Assembly: GCF_004006015.1 (NCBI RefSeq)
Contig: NZ_CP034766.1
Location: forward strand, 1,397,001-1,461,000
DNA length: 64,000 nucleotides
Direction: 5' to 3'
Source: Rhodococcus sp. X156
GTDB lineage: Bacteria > Actinomycetota > Actinomycetes > Mycobacteriales > Mycobacteriaceae
Made by a program: the position numbers and the translations under genes
The notes under the pieces: generated by a model
Databases searched by the model: none
What the model was told of the DNA's origin: nothing
Seen by the model: the letters and a program-made list of their open reading frames with translations, nothing else
Shown: piece after piece, positions 1 to 9,410 of the stretch
How the letters are laid out: each line of letters starts with the position of its first letter
How positions within the stretch are numbered: the first letter of the stretch is position 1

Positions 1-355
1 CCCCCAGCTCGGCGGCCAGCGCCAGGATGCGGTCCTGGGTGGGTCCGACGAACGCGCCACCGGCCTCGATCACCGAGCCGTTGGCCAAGGTGTGGTTGAG
101 CACCCGGCCGCCCACCCGGTCCCTGGCATCCAGCAGCACCACCGACCGGCCCGCCCTGGCCAGCTCGCGCGCGGTGACCAGCCCGGAGATGCCGCCTCCC
201 ACCACCACGACGTCGGCGGTGCCCGGCAACGGGTCCCGCGCGCCCGCGGCGGCCGCCCGCACGGGAGCGGAGAGCGCACCACTGGCCAGCAGCGCGCCAC
301 CGGCCAGGCCGCCGAGGAGCCCACGGCGAGTGAGGTTGCTGCTGCTGACGTCCAT
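1..355 (-). CDS. FAD-dependent flavin monoamine oxidase, exported (partial, runs off the left edge)
   Basis: Only the first 118 codons are in the window, read leftward from the ATG at 355-353. The N-terminus has a twin-arginine-like start (LTRRGLLGG, about residues 8-16) followed by a hydrophobic Ala/Gly/Leu stretch, so export is likely. From about residue 47 comes the Rossmann FAD fingerprint [11 protein letters not shown], then the DARDRVGGR motif typical of flavin amine oxidases, which bind FAD and oxidise amines to imines. It is divergent from serA, with about 165 bp between them. The family is clear, but the substrate cannot be told because the catalytic domain lies outside the window. 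Confidence 0.85.
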   Translation of the reverse strand, partial: MDVSSSNLTRRGLLGGLAGGALLASGALSAPVRAAAAGARDPLPGTADVVVVGGGISGLVTARELARAGRSVVLLDARDRVGGRVLNHTLANGSVIEAGGAFVGPTQDRILALAAELG

Positions 356-519
356 GACGGTCCCCCCGTGCTCGTCCGTGGTGCATGTCTATCCCACCGC
401 GGGCCCCACCGGAAGTGCTGCGGAGGCACAGCCGTTCACCGCCCGCTGGGCTGGCGGGACCGCAAAGTAGGCTCGAAGAACCGCGCTTCGTCACATATTC
501 CAAGCCAGGGAGATCGTCA

Positions 520-2118
520 GTGAGCCAGTCCGTCCGTCCCGTCGTCCTCATCGCCGAGAAGCTCGCGCCGTCCGTCATCGACGCGCTGGGCGACGGAGTG
601 GAGGTGCGTCACGTCGACGGCACCGACCGCCCGGCGCTGCTGGAGGCCGTCGCCGGCGCCGACGCCCTGCTGGTCCGCTCCGCCACCCAGGTCGACGCCG
701 AGGTGCTCGGCGCCACCAACACCCTCAAGGTCGTCGCCCGTGCCGGCGTGGGCCTGGACAACGTGGACGTGCCCGCGGCCACCGCCCGTGGCGTGATGGT
801 GGTCAACGCGCCCACCTCCAACATCGTCTCCGCCGCCGAGCACGCCGTGGCGCTGCTGCTCTCGGCCGCCCGGCAGATCCCGGCCGCCGACGCCACCCTG
901 CGCGAGCACACCTGGCAGCGCAGCAAGTTCAACGGTGTGGAGATCTCCGGCAAGACCATCGGCGTGGTGGGCCTGGGCAAGATCGGCCAGCTCTTCGCCC
1001 AGCGCATCGCCGCCTTCGGCACCACGCTCATCGCCTACGACCCCTACGTCTCCGCCGCCCGCGCGGCCCAGCTGGGCATCGAGCTGGTCACCCTGGACGA
1101 GCTGCTGCAGCGCGCCGACGCCTTCTCGGTGCACCTGCCCAAGACCCCGGAGACCAAGGGACTCATCGGCGCCGAGCAGCTGGCGATGACCAAGAAGGGC
1201 GTCATCATCGTCAACGCCGCCCGTGGCGGCCTCATCGACGAGCAGGCGCTGGCCGACGCCGTCACCAGCGGCCAGGTCGGCGCCGCCGGCATCGACGTCT
1301 ACGGCAGCGAGCCCTGCACCGACAGCCCGCTGTTCGAGCTGCGCAACGTCGTGGTCACCCCGCACCTGGGTGCCTCCACCGTGGAGGCCCAGGACCGCGC
1401 GGGCACCGACGTGGCGCGCAGCGTGAAGCTGGCCCTGGCCGGTGACTTCGTGCCCGACGCCGTCAACGTGCAGGCCGGTGGCGTGGTGGGCGAGGAGGTC
1501 GCCCCGTGGCTGGAGCTGGTGCGCAAGCTCGGCGTGCTGCTGGGTGCGGTGTCCGGCAGCCTGCCCACCTCGGTCACCGTCGAGGTCCGCGGCGAGCTGG
1601 CGTCGGAGGACGTCACCGTGCTGCAGCTGGCCGCCCTGCGCGGGCTGTTCTCCGGCGCGGTGGAGGAGCAGGTCACCTTCGTCAACGCGCCGTCCATCGC
1701 CGAGGAGCGCGGGGTGAGCGTGGAGGTCACCACCGCCACCGAGAGCCCCGCCCACCGCTCCGTGGTCGTGCTGCACGCCGCCATGGGCGACGGTGCCGCC
1801 TACAGCGTCGCCGGCACCCTGTCCGGCCCTCAGCAGGTGCAGAAGGTCGTCTCCATCAACGGCCGCAACTTCGACCTGCGGGCCGAGGGCACCGTGCTGC
1901 TGCTGGCCTACGCCGACAAGCCCGGCGTGATGGGCAAGGTCGGCACCCTGCTCGGCGAGCAGGGCGTGAACATCGAGGCCGCGCAGCTCAGCCAGGCGGC
2001 CCAGGGCGACAGCGCGGTGATGATGCTCCGCGTGGACCGGGCACCGGCGGCCGACCAGCTCGCCCCCATCGCCGAGGCGGCCGGCGCCAGCACCATCGAG
2101 CTGGTCGACTTCAGCTGA
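520..2118 (+). CDS. serA: D-3-phosphoglycerate dehydrogenase
   Basis: 532 aa, catalysing NAD-dependent oxidation of 3-phosphoglycerate, the first step of serine synthesis. The NAD fingerprint GVVGLGKIGQ lies near residue 148, NAARGGLID near 232 and the catalytic-His segment TPHLGAST near 280. A C-terminal ACT domain (VLLLAYADKPGVMGKVG, from about 460) follows the extra intervening domain seen in long actinobacterial SerA, so allosteric serine control is expected. I chose GTG at 520 because AGGGAG lies about 6-9 bases upstream and MSQSVRPVVLIAEKLAP is a normal N-terminus. The frame is open further upstream to 385, but without family similarity. Length matches the mycobacterial enzyme. Confidence 0.97.
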   Translation: MSQSVRPVVLIAEKLAPSVIDALGDGVEVRHVDGTDRPALLEAVAGADALLVRSATQVDAEVLGATNTLKVVARAGVGLDNVDVPAATARGVMVVNAPTSNIVSAAEHAVALLLSAARQIPAADATLREHTWQRSKFNGVEISGKTIGVVGLGKIGQLFAQRIAAFGTTLIAYDPYVSAARAAQLGIELVTLDELLQRADAFSVHLPKTPETKGLIGAEQLAMTKKGVIIVNAARGGLIDEQALADAVTSGQVGAAGIDVYGSEPCTDSPLFELRNVVVTPHLGASTVEAQDRAGTDVARSVKLALAGDFVPDAVNVQAGGVVGEEVAPWLELVRKLGVLLGAVSGSLPTSVTVEVRGELASEDVTVLQLAALRGLFSGAVEEQVTFVNAPSIAEERGVSVEVTTATESPAHRSVVVLHAAMGDGAAYSVAGTLSGPQQVQKVVSINGRNFDLRAEGTVLLLAYADKPGVMGKVGTLLGEQGVNIEAAQLSQAAQGDSAVMMLRVDRAPAADQLAPIAEAAGASTIELVDFS

Positions 2119-2150
2119 GCCGCTTGACCTGAGCGCCGCCGAGCGCGCTG

Positions 2151-2173
2151 CCGGGCGACCTCGTGTCGCCCGG
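2151..2173 (+). terminator. GC hairpin after serA
   Basis: Perfect 9-bp stem CCGGGCGAC / GTCGCCCGG with a 5-base loop, about 30 bp after the serA stop. No U-tract follows, as is common for putative actinobacterial terminators. It could also be an attenuating structure in the leuB leader. Confidence 0.5.
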
Positions 2174-2232
2174 TAGCGTGCACCTCGGCCGCTGTGTGGC
2201 GGCCCCATACTCATGTGTGCAGGAGGCAGTGG

Positions 2233-3249
2233 ATGAAGCTCGCGGTGATTCCGGGTGACGGGATCGGACCTGAGGTGGTCGCCGAGGCGCTCAAGGTGCT
2301 CGACGTGGTGGCCCCCGGGGCCGACCTGACCACGTACGACCTGGGTGCCCGGCGCTGGCACGCCACCGGCGAGCTGCTGCCGGAGTCGGTGATCGCCGAG
2401 CTGGGCGGGCACGACGCCATCCTGCTGGGGGCCATCGGCGACCCGTCGGTGCCCAGCGGCACCCTGGAGCGCGGCCTGCTGCTCAAGCTGCGCTTCGCCA
2501 TGGACCACCACGTGAACCTGCGTCCGTCGCGGCTGTTCCCCGGCGTGCGCAGCCCGCTGGCCGACCCGGGCGAGATCGACTTCGTGGTGGTCCGCGAGGG
2601 CACCGAGGGCCCCTACACCGGCAACGGCGGCGTGCTCCGCAGGGCGACCCCGCACGAGGTGGCCACCGAGGTCAGCGTGAACACCTGGTTCGGCGTGGAG
2701 CGCGTGGTGCGCGACGCCTTCGCCCGCGCGGAGAACCGCCGCAAGCACCTCACCCTGGTGCACAAGAACAACGTGCTCGCCAACGCCGGCTCGCTGTGGA
2801 CCCGCGTGGTCGACCAGGTCGCCGCCGAGCACCCCGACGTCACGGTGGCCTACCAGCACGTGGACGCCGCCACCATCCACATGGTCACCAAGCCCTCGCA
2901 GTACGACGTGATCGTCACTGACAACCTCTTCGGCGACATCATCACCGACCTTGCGGCCGCCATCTCCGGCGGCATCGGCCTGGCCGCCAGCGGCAACCTG
3001 GACGCCTCGGGCACCAACCCGAGCATGTTCGAGCCGGTGCACGGCAGCGCGCCGGACATCGCCGGCCAGGGGATCGCCGACCCCACCGCCGCGGTGCTGT
3101 CGGTGGCGCTGCTGCTGGAGCACCTCGGCCACCCCGCACAGGCTCGCGCCATCGAGGACGCGGTGGCCGCCGACCTGGCCGAGCGGGGCACCGCCGCCAC
3201 CAGCACCAAGGAGATCGGCGACCGCCTGGCCGCCCGCGTCGCCGGCTAG
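2233..3249 (+). CDS. leuB: 3-isopropylmalate dehydrogenase
   Basis: 338 aa, NAD-dependent oxidative decarboxylation of 3-isopropylmalate in leucine synthesis. The N-terminal GDGIGPEVV motif is at residues 8-16 and the Mg/substrate segment [14 protein letters not shown] near 228. [18 protein letters not shown] (NAD loop) lies near 264. The ATG at 2233 has AGGAGG at 2221-2226, ideally spaced; an upstream in-frame extension to 2194 is not needed. It works with leuC and leuD about 3.5 kb downstream, separated by gltX, tRNA genes and the IclR gene. Confidence 0.97.
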   Translation: MKLAVIPGDGIGPEVVAEALKVLDVVAPGADLTTYDLGARRWHATGELLPESVIAELGGHDAILLGAIGDPSVPSGTLERGLLLKLRFAMDHHVNLRPSRLFPGVRSPLADPGEIDFVVVREGTEGPYTGNGGVLRRATPHEVATEVSVNTWFGVERVVRDAFARAENRRKHLTLVHKNNVLANAGSLWTRVVDQVAAEHPDVTVAYQHVDAATIHMVTKPSQYDVIVTDNLFGDIITDLAAAISGGIGLAASGNLDASGTNPSMFEPVHGSAPDIAGQGIADPTAAVLSVALLLEHLGHPAQARAIEDAVAADLAERGTAATSTKEIGDRLAARVAG

Positions 3250-3270
3250 TCCCCTCCCGCGCAGACCCTG

Positions 3271-3304
3271 CTCGACCCCGGTGGCCCTCGCTGCCGGGGT
3301 CGAG
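3271..3304 (+). terminator. Strong hairpin between leuB and the FAH-family gene
   Basis: Perfect 11-bp inverted repeat CTCGACCCCGG / CCGGGGTCGAG with a 12-base loop, beginning about 20 bp after leuB. It has no U-run, so it is termed a terminator by position and strength only. Confidence 0.6.
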
Positions 3305-3312
3305 CCGCACCG

Positions 3313-3318
3313 TAGGCT
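3313..3318 (+). promoter_or_regulatory. Probable -10 element (TAGGCT), leaderless start for the FAH gene
   Basis: TAGGCT matches the actinobacterial TANNNT -10. It sits 7 bases before the ATG at 3326, and no Shine-Dalgarno is present. Transcription would begin at or next to the A of ATG. Confidence 0.5.
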
Positions 3319-3325
3319 CGGGCGC

Positions 3326-4099
3326 ATGCGCTTGGGTCGAGTTGCCAGCCCGGATGGGGTCGCCTTCGTCAGCATCGAGGGGGAGGGCCCTGAGCAGCAG
3401 GCGCGCGAGATCGCCGAGCACCCCTTCGGCACACCCACCTTCACCGGGCGCAGCTGGAAGCTGGCCGACGTGCGCCTGCTGGCGCCGATCCTGGCCACCA
3501 AGATCATCTGCGTGGGCAAGAACTACGCCGACCACGCCGCCGAGATGGGCGGGGCGGCGCCGGAGGCCCCGGTGATCTTCATGAAGCCCTCCACCACCAT
3601 CGTGGGCCCGCACGCGCCCATCGTCCTGCCGCCGAGCTCCACCCGGGTGGACTACGAGGGTGAGCTGGCCGTGGTGATCGGGCGTCCCTGCAAGGACGTG
3701 CCGGCCGCCAAGGCGCTGGACGTGGTGCTGGGCTACACCGTGGCCAACGACGTCACCGCCCGCGACCACCAGGCCGCGGACGGGCAGTGGACCCGGGGCA
3801 AGAGCCACGACACGTTCTGCCCGCTGGGCCCGTGGATCGAGACCCAGCTGGACCCGGGCGACCTGGAGCTGGTCACCGAGCGTGACGGCGAGGTGGTTCA
3901 GCGCAGCCGCACCTCGCTGATGCTGCACGACGTGGCGGACATCATCGAGTGGGTCTCGGCGATCATGACGCTGCTGCCCGGTGACGTGATCCTCACCGGC
4001 ACCCCGGCCGGCGTCGGGCCGATCAAGGCGGGCCAGAGCGTGAGCGTCACCGTCGAGGGCATCGGCACGCTGACCAACCCGGTGGCGGCCAAGCGCTGA
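3326..4099 (+). CDS. Fumarylacetoacetate hydrolase family protein
   Basis: 257 aa. Short FAH-domain protein of the type annotated as 2-hydroxyhepta-2,4-diene-1,7-dioate isomerase, acylpyruvase or oxaloacetate decarboxylase. The sequence KIICVGKNYADHAAEMG near residue 60 and DYEGELAVVIG near 110 carry the conserved acidic metal ligands. A further segment, GYTVANDVTARDHQ, lies near 137, and TGTPAGVGPIK near the end. The same family sits between leuB and gltX in mycobacteria. The substrate cannot be assigned from sequence. The start follows from the conserved N-terminus MRLGRVASPDG and the leaderless promoter signature. Confidence 0.9.
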   Translation: MRLGRVASPDGVAFVSIEGEGPEQQAREIAEHPFGTPTFTGRSWKLADVRLLAPILATKIICVGKNYADHAAEMGGAAPEAPVIFMKPSTTIVGPHAPIVLPPSSTRVDYEGELAVVIGRPCKDVPAAKALDVVLGYTVANDVTARDHQAADGQWTRGKSHDTFCPLGPWIETQLDPGDLELVTERDGEVVQRSRTSLMLHDVADIIEWVSAIMTLLPGDVILTGTPAGVGPIKAGQSVSVTVEGIGTLTNPVAAKR

Positions 4100-4118
4100 C
4101 CGATAGCCTGGGAGCAAC

Positions 4119-5594
4119 ATGACTACCTCCCAGAGCACCCGCCCGGTCCGTGTCCGCTTCTGCCCGTCGCCCACCGGCACACCCCACGTGGGCCTCGTCC
4201 GCACGGCCCTGTTCAACTGGGCCTACGCGCGGCACACCGGCGGCACCTTCGTCTTCCGCATCGAGGACACCGACGCCGCCCGGGACACCCAGGAGTCCTA
4301 CGACGCCCTGCTGGACGCGCTGCGCTGGCTGGGGCTGGACTGGGACGAGGGCCCGGAGGTGGGCGGTCCGCACGAGCCCTACCGGCAGTCGCTGCGCAAG
4401 GGCCTCTACACCGACGTCGTCGCCAAGCTGGTCGAGGCGGGCGAGGTCTACGAGAGCTTCTCCACCCCCGAGGAGGTGGAGGCCAGGCACAAGGCCGCCG
4501 GTCGCGACCCCAAGCTGGGCTACGACAACTACGACCGCACGCTCACCGAGGAGCAGAAGGCCGACTTCCGCGCCCAGGGCCGTCCGGCGGTGCTGCGGCT
4601 GCGGATGCCCGACCACGACCTCACCTGGAACGACCTGGTCCGCGGGGAGACCACCTTCCGCGCCGGTACCGTGCCGGACTTCGCCATCACCCGGGGCAAC
4701 GGCCAGCCGCTCTACACCCTGGTGAACCCGGTGGACGACGCGCTGATGGGCATCACCCACGTGCTGCGCGGGGAGGACCTGCTGTCCTCCACCCCGCGCC
4801 AGCTGGCCCTCTACGAGGCGCTGCAGCGCGTCGGGGTCGCCGACTTCACCCCGGAGTTCGGGCACCTGCCCTTCGTGATGGGGGAGGGCAACAAGAAGCT
4901 GTCCAAGCGCGACCCGCAGGCGGACCTGTTCCTGCACCGCGAGCGTGGCTTCATCCCCGAGGGTCTGCTCAATTACCTGGCCCTGCTGGGCTGGTCCATC
5001 GCCGACGACCACGACATCTTCAGCCTGCAGGAGATGGTGGACGCCTTCGACGTGCACGCAGTGAACTCCAACCCGGCGCGGTTCGACCAGAAGAAGGCCG
5101 ACGCCATCAACGCCGAGCACATCCGGATGCTGGAGCCGGCCGACTTCGCCCAGCGGCTGCGCGCGCACCTCACCGCGCACGGCCAGCTGCCCGCCGACGT
5201 GGACTCCGAGCTCTTCGCCACCGCGGCCGACCTGGTGCAGACCCGCATCGTGGTGCTCTCCGACGCCGCCGCCCTGCTCGGCTTCCTCTTCGTGGACGAG
5301 AGCGAGTTCACCATCGACGAGGCAGCCGCGAAGAAGACGCTCGGCCCCGACGCGGAGCCGGCCCTGAACGCCGCTGTGGCGGCCCTGGAGGCCCTGGAGG
5401 GGTGGGACACGGCCAGCATCGAGGAGGCGCTGAAAATGGCGCTGGTGGAGGATCTGGGGCTCAAGCCGCGCAAGGCGTTCGCGCCGGTGCGGGTGGCCGT
5501 CACCGGCTCCACCATCAGCCCGCCGCTGTTTGAGTCGCTGGAGCTGCTCGGCCGGGAGCGCTCCCTGGGCAGACTGCGCGCTGCGGCCCGCTGA
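4119..5594 (+). CDS. gltX: Glutamyl-tRNA synthetase
   Basis: 491 aa class I aminoacyl-tRNA synthetase charging tRNA(Glu). The HIGH-type motif reads HVGL within [12 protein letters not shown] (residues 15-26), and the KMSKS-type loop is KKLSKRD near 259. RIEDTD lies just after the first motif. It directly precedes a tRNA(Gln) and a tRNA(Glu) gene. Like other actinomycetes it probably also mischarges tRNA(Gln) for the amidotransferase route, but that is family knowledge, not visible here. The ATG at 4119 has TAGCCT 9 bases upstream and GGGAGC just before it. Confidence 0.97.
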   Translation: MTTSQSTRPVRVRFCPSPTGTPHVGLVRTALFNWAYARHTGGTFVFRIEDTDAARDTQESYDALLDALRWLGLDWDEGPEVGGPHEPYRQSLRKGLYTDVVAKLVEAGEVYESFSTPEEVEARHKAAGRDPKLGYDNYDRTLTEEQKADFRAQGRPAVLRLRMPDHDLTWNDLVRGETTFRAGTVPDFAITRGNGQPLYTLVNPVDDALMGITHVLRGEDLLSSTPRQLALYEALQRVGVADFTPEFGHLPFVMGEGNKKLSKRDPQADLFLHRERGFIPEGLLNYLALLGWSIADDHDIFSLQEMVDAFDVHAVNSNPARFDQKKADAINAEHIRMLEPADFAQRLRAHLTAHGQLPADVDSELFATAADLVQTRIVVLSDAAALLGFLFVDESEFTIDEAAAKKTLGPDAEPALNAAVAALEALEGWDTASIEEALKMALVEDLGLKPRKAFAPVRVAVTGSTISPPLFESLELLGRERSLGRLRAAAR

Positions 5595-5698
5595 CCAGGG
5601 GATTGGTGGTCTCGGCCGGGGGTGCGCTAGTCTCTTCCACGGCTCGAGAACAAGGAACCAACCACCGGCAGCCAGCCGGTTTGGAACTTGGAAGCCAT

Positions 5699-5770
5699 TG
5701 GGGTATGGTGTAATTGGCAACACGGCTGATTCTGGTTCAGTTGTTCTAGGTTCGAGTCCTGGTACCCCAG
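5699..5770 (+). tRNA. tRNA-Gln (anticodon CUG)
   Basis: A 72-nt cloverleaf. Acceptor arms TGGGGTA/TACCCCA pair fully, D-stem GTGT/ACAC, anticodon stem GCTGA/TCAGT with loop TTCTGGT giving anticodon CUG, and T-arm CTAGG-TTCGAGT-CCTGG. The discriminator is G and CCA is not encoded. A possible promoter lies upstream, with a TAGTCT -10 at about 5629-5634. Confidence 0.95.
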
Positions 5771-5803
5771 CTGAGAGATCAGCACGGACGTGTTGATCTC
5801 CCT

Positions 5804-5876
5804 GGCCCCGTCGTCTAGCGGCCTAGGACGCCGCCCTCTCAAGGCGGTAGCGCGGGTTCGAATCCCGTCGGGGCTA
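5804..5876 (+). tRNA. tRNA-Glu (anticodon CUC)
   Basis: A 73-nt cloverleaf. Acceptor GGCCCCG pairs with CGGGGCT (one G-U), anticodon stem CCGCC/GGCGG holds loop CTCTCAA with anticodon CUC, and the T-arm is GCGGG-TTCGAAT-CCCGT. The discriminator is A. It lies 33 bp after tRNA-Gln, probably in the same transcript, next to gltX as in mycobacteria. Confidence 0.95.
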
Positions 5877-5884
5877 CACAGCAC

Positions 5885-5919
5885 GAAACCCTCTGTCGCA
5901 CTGCGGCAGGGGGTTTCTT
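5885..5919 (+). terminator. Rho-independent-like terminator of the tRNA pair
   Basis: GAAACCCTCTG pairs with CAGGGGGTTTC around a loop of about 12 bases and is followed by TTCTTG. It lies 9 bp after tRNA-Glu and before the convergent IclR gene. Confidence 0.65.
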
Positions 5920-5979
5920 GCCGTTCGGGGCAGCACGCCGACGACGGTGCGGTGAAGGTCACATCGCCTGGCGGCCCGC

Positions 5980-6681
5980 TCAGAGCTGCTGCTGCAGGGC
6001 CTCCGCCGCCGCCAGCAGGTCTGCCGCCCAGCGCTCGCCCGGGCGCCTGCCGATCCGGTCCACCGGGCCGGACACCGACACCGCCGCCACCACCGCGCCG
6101 GCGGCGTCGCGCACCGGTGCCGCCACGCTGGCCACCCCGGGCTCCCGCTCGGCCACGCTCTGCGCCCAGCCGCGGGCCCGGACCTGGGCCAGGGTCTGGG
6201 CGGTGAAGGTGGCCTCGTCCAGCACGGACCCCTGCAGCTGGGGCTCGGCCCACGCCACCAGCACCTTGGCTCCCGATCCGGCGGTCAGCGGCAGGTGAGT
6301 GCCGACCAGCACGGTGTCGCGCAGCCCGGTGGGTGGCTCGGCGATGGCCACGCAGACCCGGCTGAGGCCCTCGCGACGGTAGAGCTGCACGCTCTCCCCG
6401 GTGAGGTCGCGCAGCCGGGGCAGCACGCCCGCAGCGGCGTCCAGGAGGGGGTCGGTGACCGTGGCCGCCAGCTCGCTGAGGGCCGGTCCGGGTCGCCAGC
6501 GGCCCTGCTCGTCCCTGGCCAGCATCCGGTGCAGCTCCAGGCCGACGGCGAGGCGGTGCGCGGTGGCCCGGGGCAGCCCGGTCCTGGCGCACAGCTCACC
6601 GAGCGCGCAGGGTTCCGCCGCCACCGCGTGCAGGACCAGCACCGCCTTGTCGAGCACGCCGATACCGCTATGCTGTCTCAC
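5980..6681 (-). CDS. IclR-family transcriptional regulator next to leuCD
   Basis: 233 aa. An N-terminal winged helix-turn-helix (GIGVLDKAVLVLHAVAAEPC onward, with a recognition region around TGLPRATAHRLAVGLE) is followed by an IclR effector-binding domain (about residues 75-233). It is divergent from leuC with 55 bp between the starts, the same arrangement as in mycobacteria. It therefore probably controls leuCD and/or itself. The start is GTG at 6681. The effector is not evident; a leucine-pathway metabolite is a guess from position. Confidence 0.9.
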   Translation of the reverse strand: MRQHSGIGVLDKAVLVLHAVAAEPCALGELCARTGLPRATAHRLAVGLELHRMLARDEQGRWRPGPALSELAATVTDPLLDAAAGVLPRLRDLTGESVQLYRREGLSRVCVAIAEPPTGLRDTVLVGTHLPLTAGSGAKVLVAWAEPQLQGSVLDEATFTAQTLAQVRARGWAQSVAEREPGVASVAAPVRDAAGAVVAAVSVSGPVDRIGRRPGERWAADLLAAAEALQQQL

Positions 6682-6696
6682 AGGACGATACTAACG

Positions 6697-6711
6697 TCCC
6701 ACATGCTGGGA
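6697..6711. promoter_or_regulatory. Inverted repeat in the IclR-leuC intergenic region, possible operator
   Basis: TCCCA-CATGC-TGGGA, a perfect 5-bp inverted repeat with a 5-base spacer, lies in the 55-bp gap between the divergent starts. IclR regulators usually bind such short palindromes overlapping the promoter. Which regulator binds it is inferred from position. Confidence 0.4.
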
Positions 6712-6736
6712 ACGCGTGAGCGGAGATGGAAGACGT

Positions 6737-8152
6737 ATGCCGAAGACACTGGCCGAGAAGGTGTGGGACGCCCACGTCGTGCGACAGGGCGCCGGCACGG
6801 GGGAGCAGCGCGAGCCCGACCTGATCTACATCGACCTGCACCTCGTGCACGAGGTGACCAGCCCGCAGGCATTCGACGGCCTGCGGCTGGCCGGCCGGCC
6901 GGTGCGTCGTCCTGACCTCACCATCGCCACCGAGGACCACAACGTCCCCACCACCGACATCGACAAGCCGATCGCCGACCTGGTCTCCCGGACCCAGGTG
7001 GACACCCTGCGGGCCAACTGCGCGGAGTTCGGCATCCGCCTGCACTCCATGGGCGACGCCGAGCAGGGCATCGTGCACATCATCGGTCCCCAGCTGGGTC
7101 TCACCCAGCCCGGCGTCACCATCGTCTGCGGCGACAGCCACACCTCCACCCACGGCGCCTTCGGTGCGCTGGCCTTCGGCATCGGCACCAGCGAGGTGGA
7201 GCACGTGATGGCCACCCAGACGCTGTCGCTGCGCCCGTTCCGCACCATGGCCATCACCGTCGACGGCCAGCTCCCCCCCGGCGTCACCGCCAAGGACCTG
7301 ATCCTCGCCGTCATCGCCCAGATCGGGACCGGCGGCGGGCAGGGCTACGTGCTGGAGTACCGCGGCGAGGCCATCGAGGCGCTGTCCATGGAAGCGCGCA
7401 TGACCATCTGCAACATGTCCATCGAGGCCGGCGCCAGGGCGGGCATGATCGCGCCCGACCAGACCACCTACGACTACCTCAGGGGCCGCCCGCACGCCCC
7501 GCAGGGAGCCGACTGGGACGCCGCGGTGGCCAGCTGGGAGCAGCTGCGCACCGACGACGACGCGGTCTTCGACCACGAGGTGCGCATCGACGCCACCACG
7601 CTCACCCCGTTCGTCACCTGGGGCACCAACCCCGGCCAGGGCCTGCCGCTGGGCGCCTCGGTGCCCGACCCCGACACCATCGTCGAGGAGGGTGACCGCC
7701 AGGCCGCCCAGAAGGCCATCGAGTACATGGGTCTCACCCCGGGCATGCCGCTGCGGGAGGTCACCGTGGACACCGTCTTCCTGGGCTCCTGCACCAACGG
7801 TCGCATCGAGGACCTGCGGGCCGCTGCCGACGTCCTGCGTGACCGCCACGTGGCCGAGGGGATGCGGATGCTGGTGGTGCCGGGGTCCATGCGGGTCAAG
7901 GCGCAGGCCGAGCAGGAGGGTCTGGACAAGGTCTTCCTCGACGCCGGTGCCGAGTGGCGCCAGGCCGGCTGCTCGATGTGCCTGGGCATGAACCCCGACC
8001 AGCTGGCGCCCGGTGAGCGGGCCGCCTCCACGTCCAACCGCAACTTCGAGGGCCGCCAGGGCAAGGGTGGTCGCACCCACCTGGTGTCGCCGCAGGTCGC
8101 CGCCGCCACCGCCGTGCGCGGCACGCTGTCCGCGCCCGCCGACCTGAGCTGA
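6737..8152 (+). CDS. leuC: 3-isopropylmalate dehydratase large subunit
   Basis: 471 aa aconitase-superfamily subunit which, with LeuD, isomerises 2- to 3-isopropylmalate using a 4Fe-4S cluster. The cluster cysteines are visible in [11 protein letters not shown] (near residue 355) and in [10 protein letters not shown] (near 414-418). [19 protein letters not shown] lies near 130. I chose ATG at 6737 because [15 protein letters not shown] is the usual N-terminus; a GTG at 6716 is also in frame. It forms an operon with leuD, which starts 11 bp downstream. Confidence 0.97.
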   Translation: MPKTLAEKVWDAHVVRQGAGTGEQREPDLIYIDLHLVHEVTSPQAFDGLRLAGRPVRRPDLTIATEDHNVPTTDIDKPIADLVSRTQVDTLRANCAEFGIRLHSMGDAEQGIVHIIGPQLGLTQPGVTIVCGDSHTSTHGAFGALAFGIGTSEVEHVMATQTLSLRPFRTMAITVDGQLPPGVTAKDLILAVIAQIGTGGGQGYVLEYRGEAIEALSMEARMTICNMSIEAGARAGMIAPDQTTYDYLRGRPHAPQGADWDAAVASWEQLRTDDDAVFDHEVRIDATTLTPFVTWGTNPGQGLPLGASVPDPDTIVEEGDRQAAQKAIEYMGLTPGMPLREVTVDTVFLGSCTNGRIEDLRAAADVLRDRHVAEGMRMLVVPGSMRVKAQAEQEGLDKVFLDAGAEWRQAGCSMCLGMNPDQLAPGERAASTSNRNFEGRQGKGGRTHLVSPQVAAATAVRGTLSAPADLS

Positions 8153-8163
8153 GAGGTACGACC

Positions 8164-8766
8164 ATGGAAGCCTTCACCACCCACACCGGGATCGGCGTGC
8201 CGCTGCGCAGGTCCAACGTCGACACCGACCAGATCATCCCGGCGGTCTACCTCAAGCGGGTCACCCGCACCGGGTTCGAGGACGGGCTGTTCGCCGGCTG
8301 GCGCAGCGACCCGGAGTTCATCCTGAACAAGCCGCCCTACGACGCCGGCTCGGTGCTGGTGGCCGGACCGGACTTCGGCACCGGCTCCTCCCGCGAGCAC
8401 GCTGTCTGGGCCTTGGGCGACTACGGCTTCCGGGTGGTCATCGCCTCCCGCTTCGCCGACATCTTCCGGGGCAACGCCGGCAAGCAGGGGCTGCTGGCCG
8501 CGCAGTGCAGCCAGTCCGACGTCGAGCTGCTCTGGAAGGTGCTCGAGGAGCGTCCCGGCACCCAGGTGAGCGTCGACCTCACCGAGCGGACCGTCACGGC
8601 GGGAAGCCTGGTGGTGCCGTTCGACATTGACGACTACACCCGCTGGCGGCTGCTGGAGGGCCTCGACGACATTGGTCTCACATTGAGACAGGTTGACGAC
8701 ATCACCGCCTTTGAGGAGTCCCGCCCCCGGTGGTTGCCGGTGACGACTCAGCAATTCTCGGGGTAA
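8164..8766 (+). CDS. leuD: 3-isopropylmalate dehydratase small subunit
   Basis: 200 aa swivelling-domain partner of LeuC. It contains [18 protein letters not shown] near residue 17 and [19 protein letters not shown] near residue 73, both typical of LeuD, and [13 protein letters not shown] near 98. It begins 11 bp after leuC with GAGAGG before the ATG. Length matches the family. Confidence 0.97.
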   Translation: MEAFTTHTGIGVPLRRSNVDTDQIIPAVYLKRVTRTGFEDGLFAGWRSDPEFILNKPPYDAGSVLVAGPDFGTGSSREHAVWALGDYGFRVVIASRFADIFRGNAGKQGLLAAQCSQSDVELLWKVLEERPGTQVSVDLTERTVTAGSLVVPFDIDDYTRWRLLEGLDDIGLTLRQVDDITAFEESRPRWLPVTTQQFSG

Positions 8767-8877
8767 TCGCCTTCGGCGCGCGCCAGAAATGGCCCGCCAC
8801 TTGGACTCCTGTCGATTCTGGGTTTACCGTGGCGCCAGGTTGGCCCGTTCGGGGCCGCCCCTGGCGGAGGACTCGGG

Positions 8878-9354
8878 ATGAACAAGGCGCAGCTCATCGA
8901 TTCACTTTCCCAACGCCTGAACGGCGACAAGCGGGTGGCTGCGGAGGCCGTCCAACACATCGTGGACATCGTGGTGCGCACGGTGGAGGCGGGCGACCAC
9001 GTGACGATCACCGGTTTCGGTGTGTTCGAGAAGCGAGCCAGGGCCGCACGGGTCGCCCGCAACCCGCGAACTGGGGAAACGGTGCGGGTGGCCCCCACGT
9101 CGGTACCCGCGTTCCGGCCTGGTGCCCAGTTCAAGGCGGTGGTCTCGGGCGAGCAGGAGCTGCCTGAGGACGCCCCGGCGGTCAAGCGCGCCTCGGCCGG
9201 CCAGGGAGGGGCCGGGCGCAAGCGCTCCGCCGCGGGCAAGAAGTCGGACGCGGACAAGAAGAGTGGCCCAAAGAAGTCTGGTTCGACAAAAGACCCCACT
9301 TCGTCCAAAGGGAAGAAGGCGGACAGCAAGAAGAATAGTAAGTCAAAGAAATAG
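8878..9354 (+). CDS. hup: HU-like nucleoid protein with lysine-rich tail
   Basis: 158 aa. Residues 1-90 form an HU/IHF fold ([40 protein letters not shown]). Residues about 105-158 are a Lys/Ser/Ala/Gly tail without fold, like the longer basic tail of mycobacterial HupB. It compacts DNA, and the tail adds charge-driven DNA binding. Its codons AAG/AAA/AGT make the last 60 bases much lower in GC than the neighbours. GGAGG lies about 7 bases before the ATG. Same position after leuD as in mycobacteria. Confidence 0.95.
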   Translation: MNKAQLIDSLSQRLNGDKRVAAEAVQHIVDIVVRTVEAGDHVTITGFGVFEKRARAARVARNPRTGETVRVAPTSVPAFRPGAQFKAVVSGEQELPEDAPAVKRASAGQGGAGRKRSAAGKKSDADKKSGPKKSGSTKDPTSSKGKKADSKKNSKSKK

Positions 9355-9376
9355 CTTCACGGGGAGTAGCTATTTC
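9348..9376. terminator. Hairpin between convergent hup and mutT1
   Basis: GAAATAGCT / AGCTATTTC, a perfect 9-bp inverted repeat with an 11-base loop, overlaps the hup stop codon. It sits between convergent genes, so it could serve either strand. The U-content is in the stem rather than in a following run. Confidence 0.5.
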
Positions 9377-9410
9377 GCTTGACTATCTGTTGTTCTACCT
9401 CACTGTCCGT

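Noticed and set aside
517-3519. A 1000-codon open frame on the minus strand
   Set aside because: It lies antisense to serA and leuB, is Gly/His/Val/Gln/Arg-rich and has no family motif. High GC removes stop codons in such frames.
5699-5876. Tandem tRNA genes as a possible integration site
   Set aside because: No integrase, no direct-repeat copy of a tRNA 3' end and no foreign gene content follow; the tRNA neighbourhood is the same as in mycobacteria.
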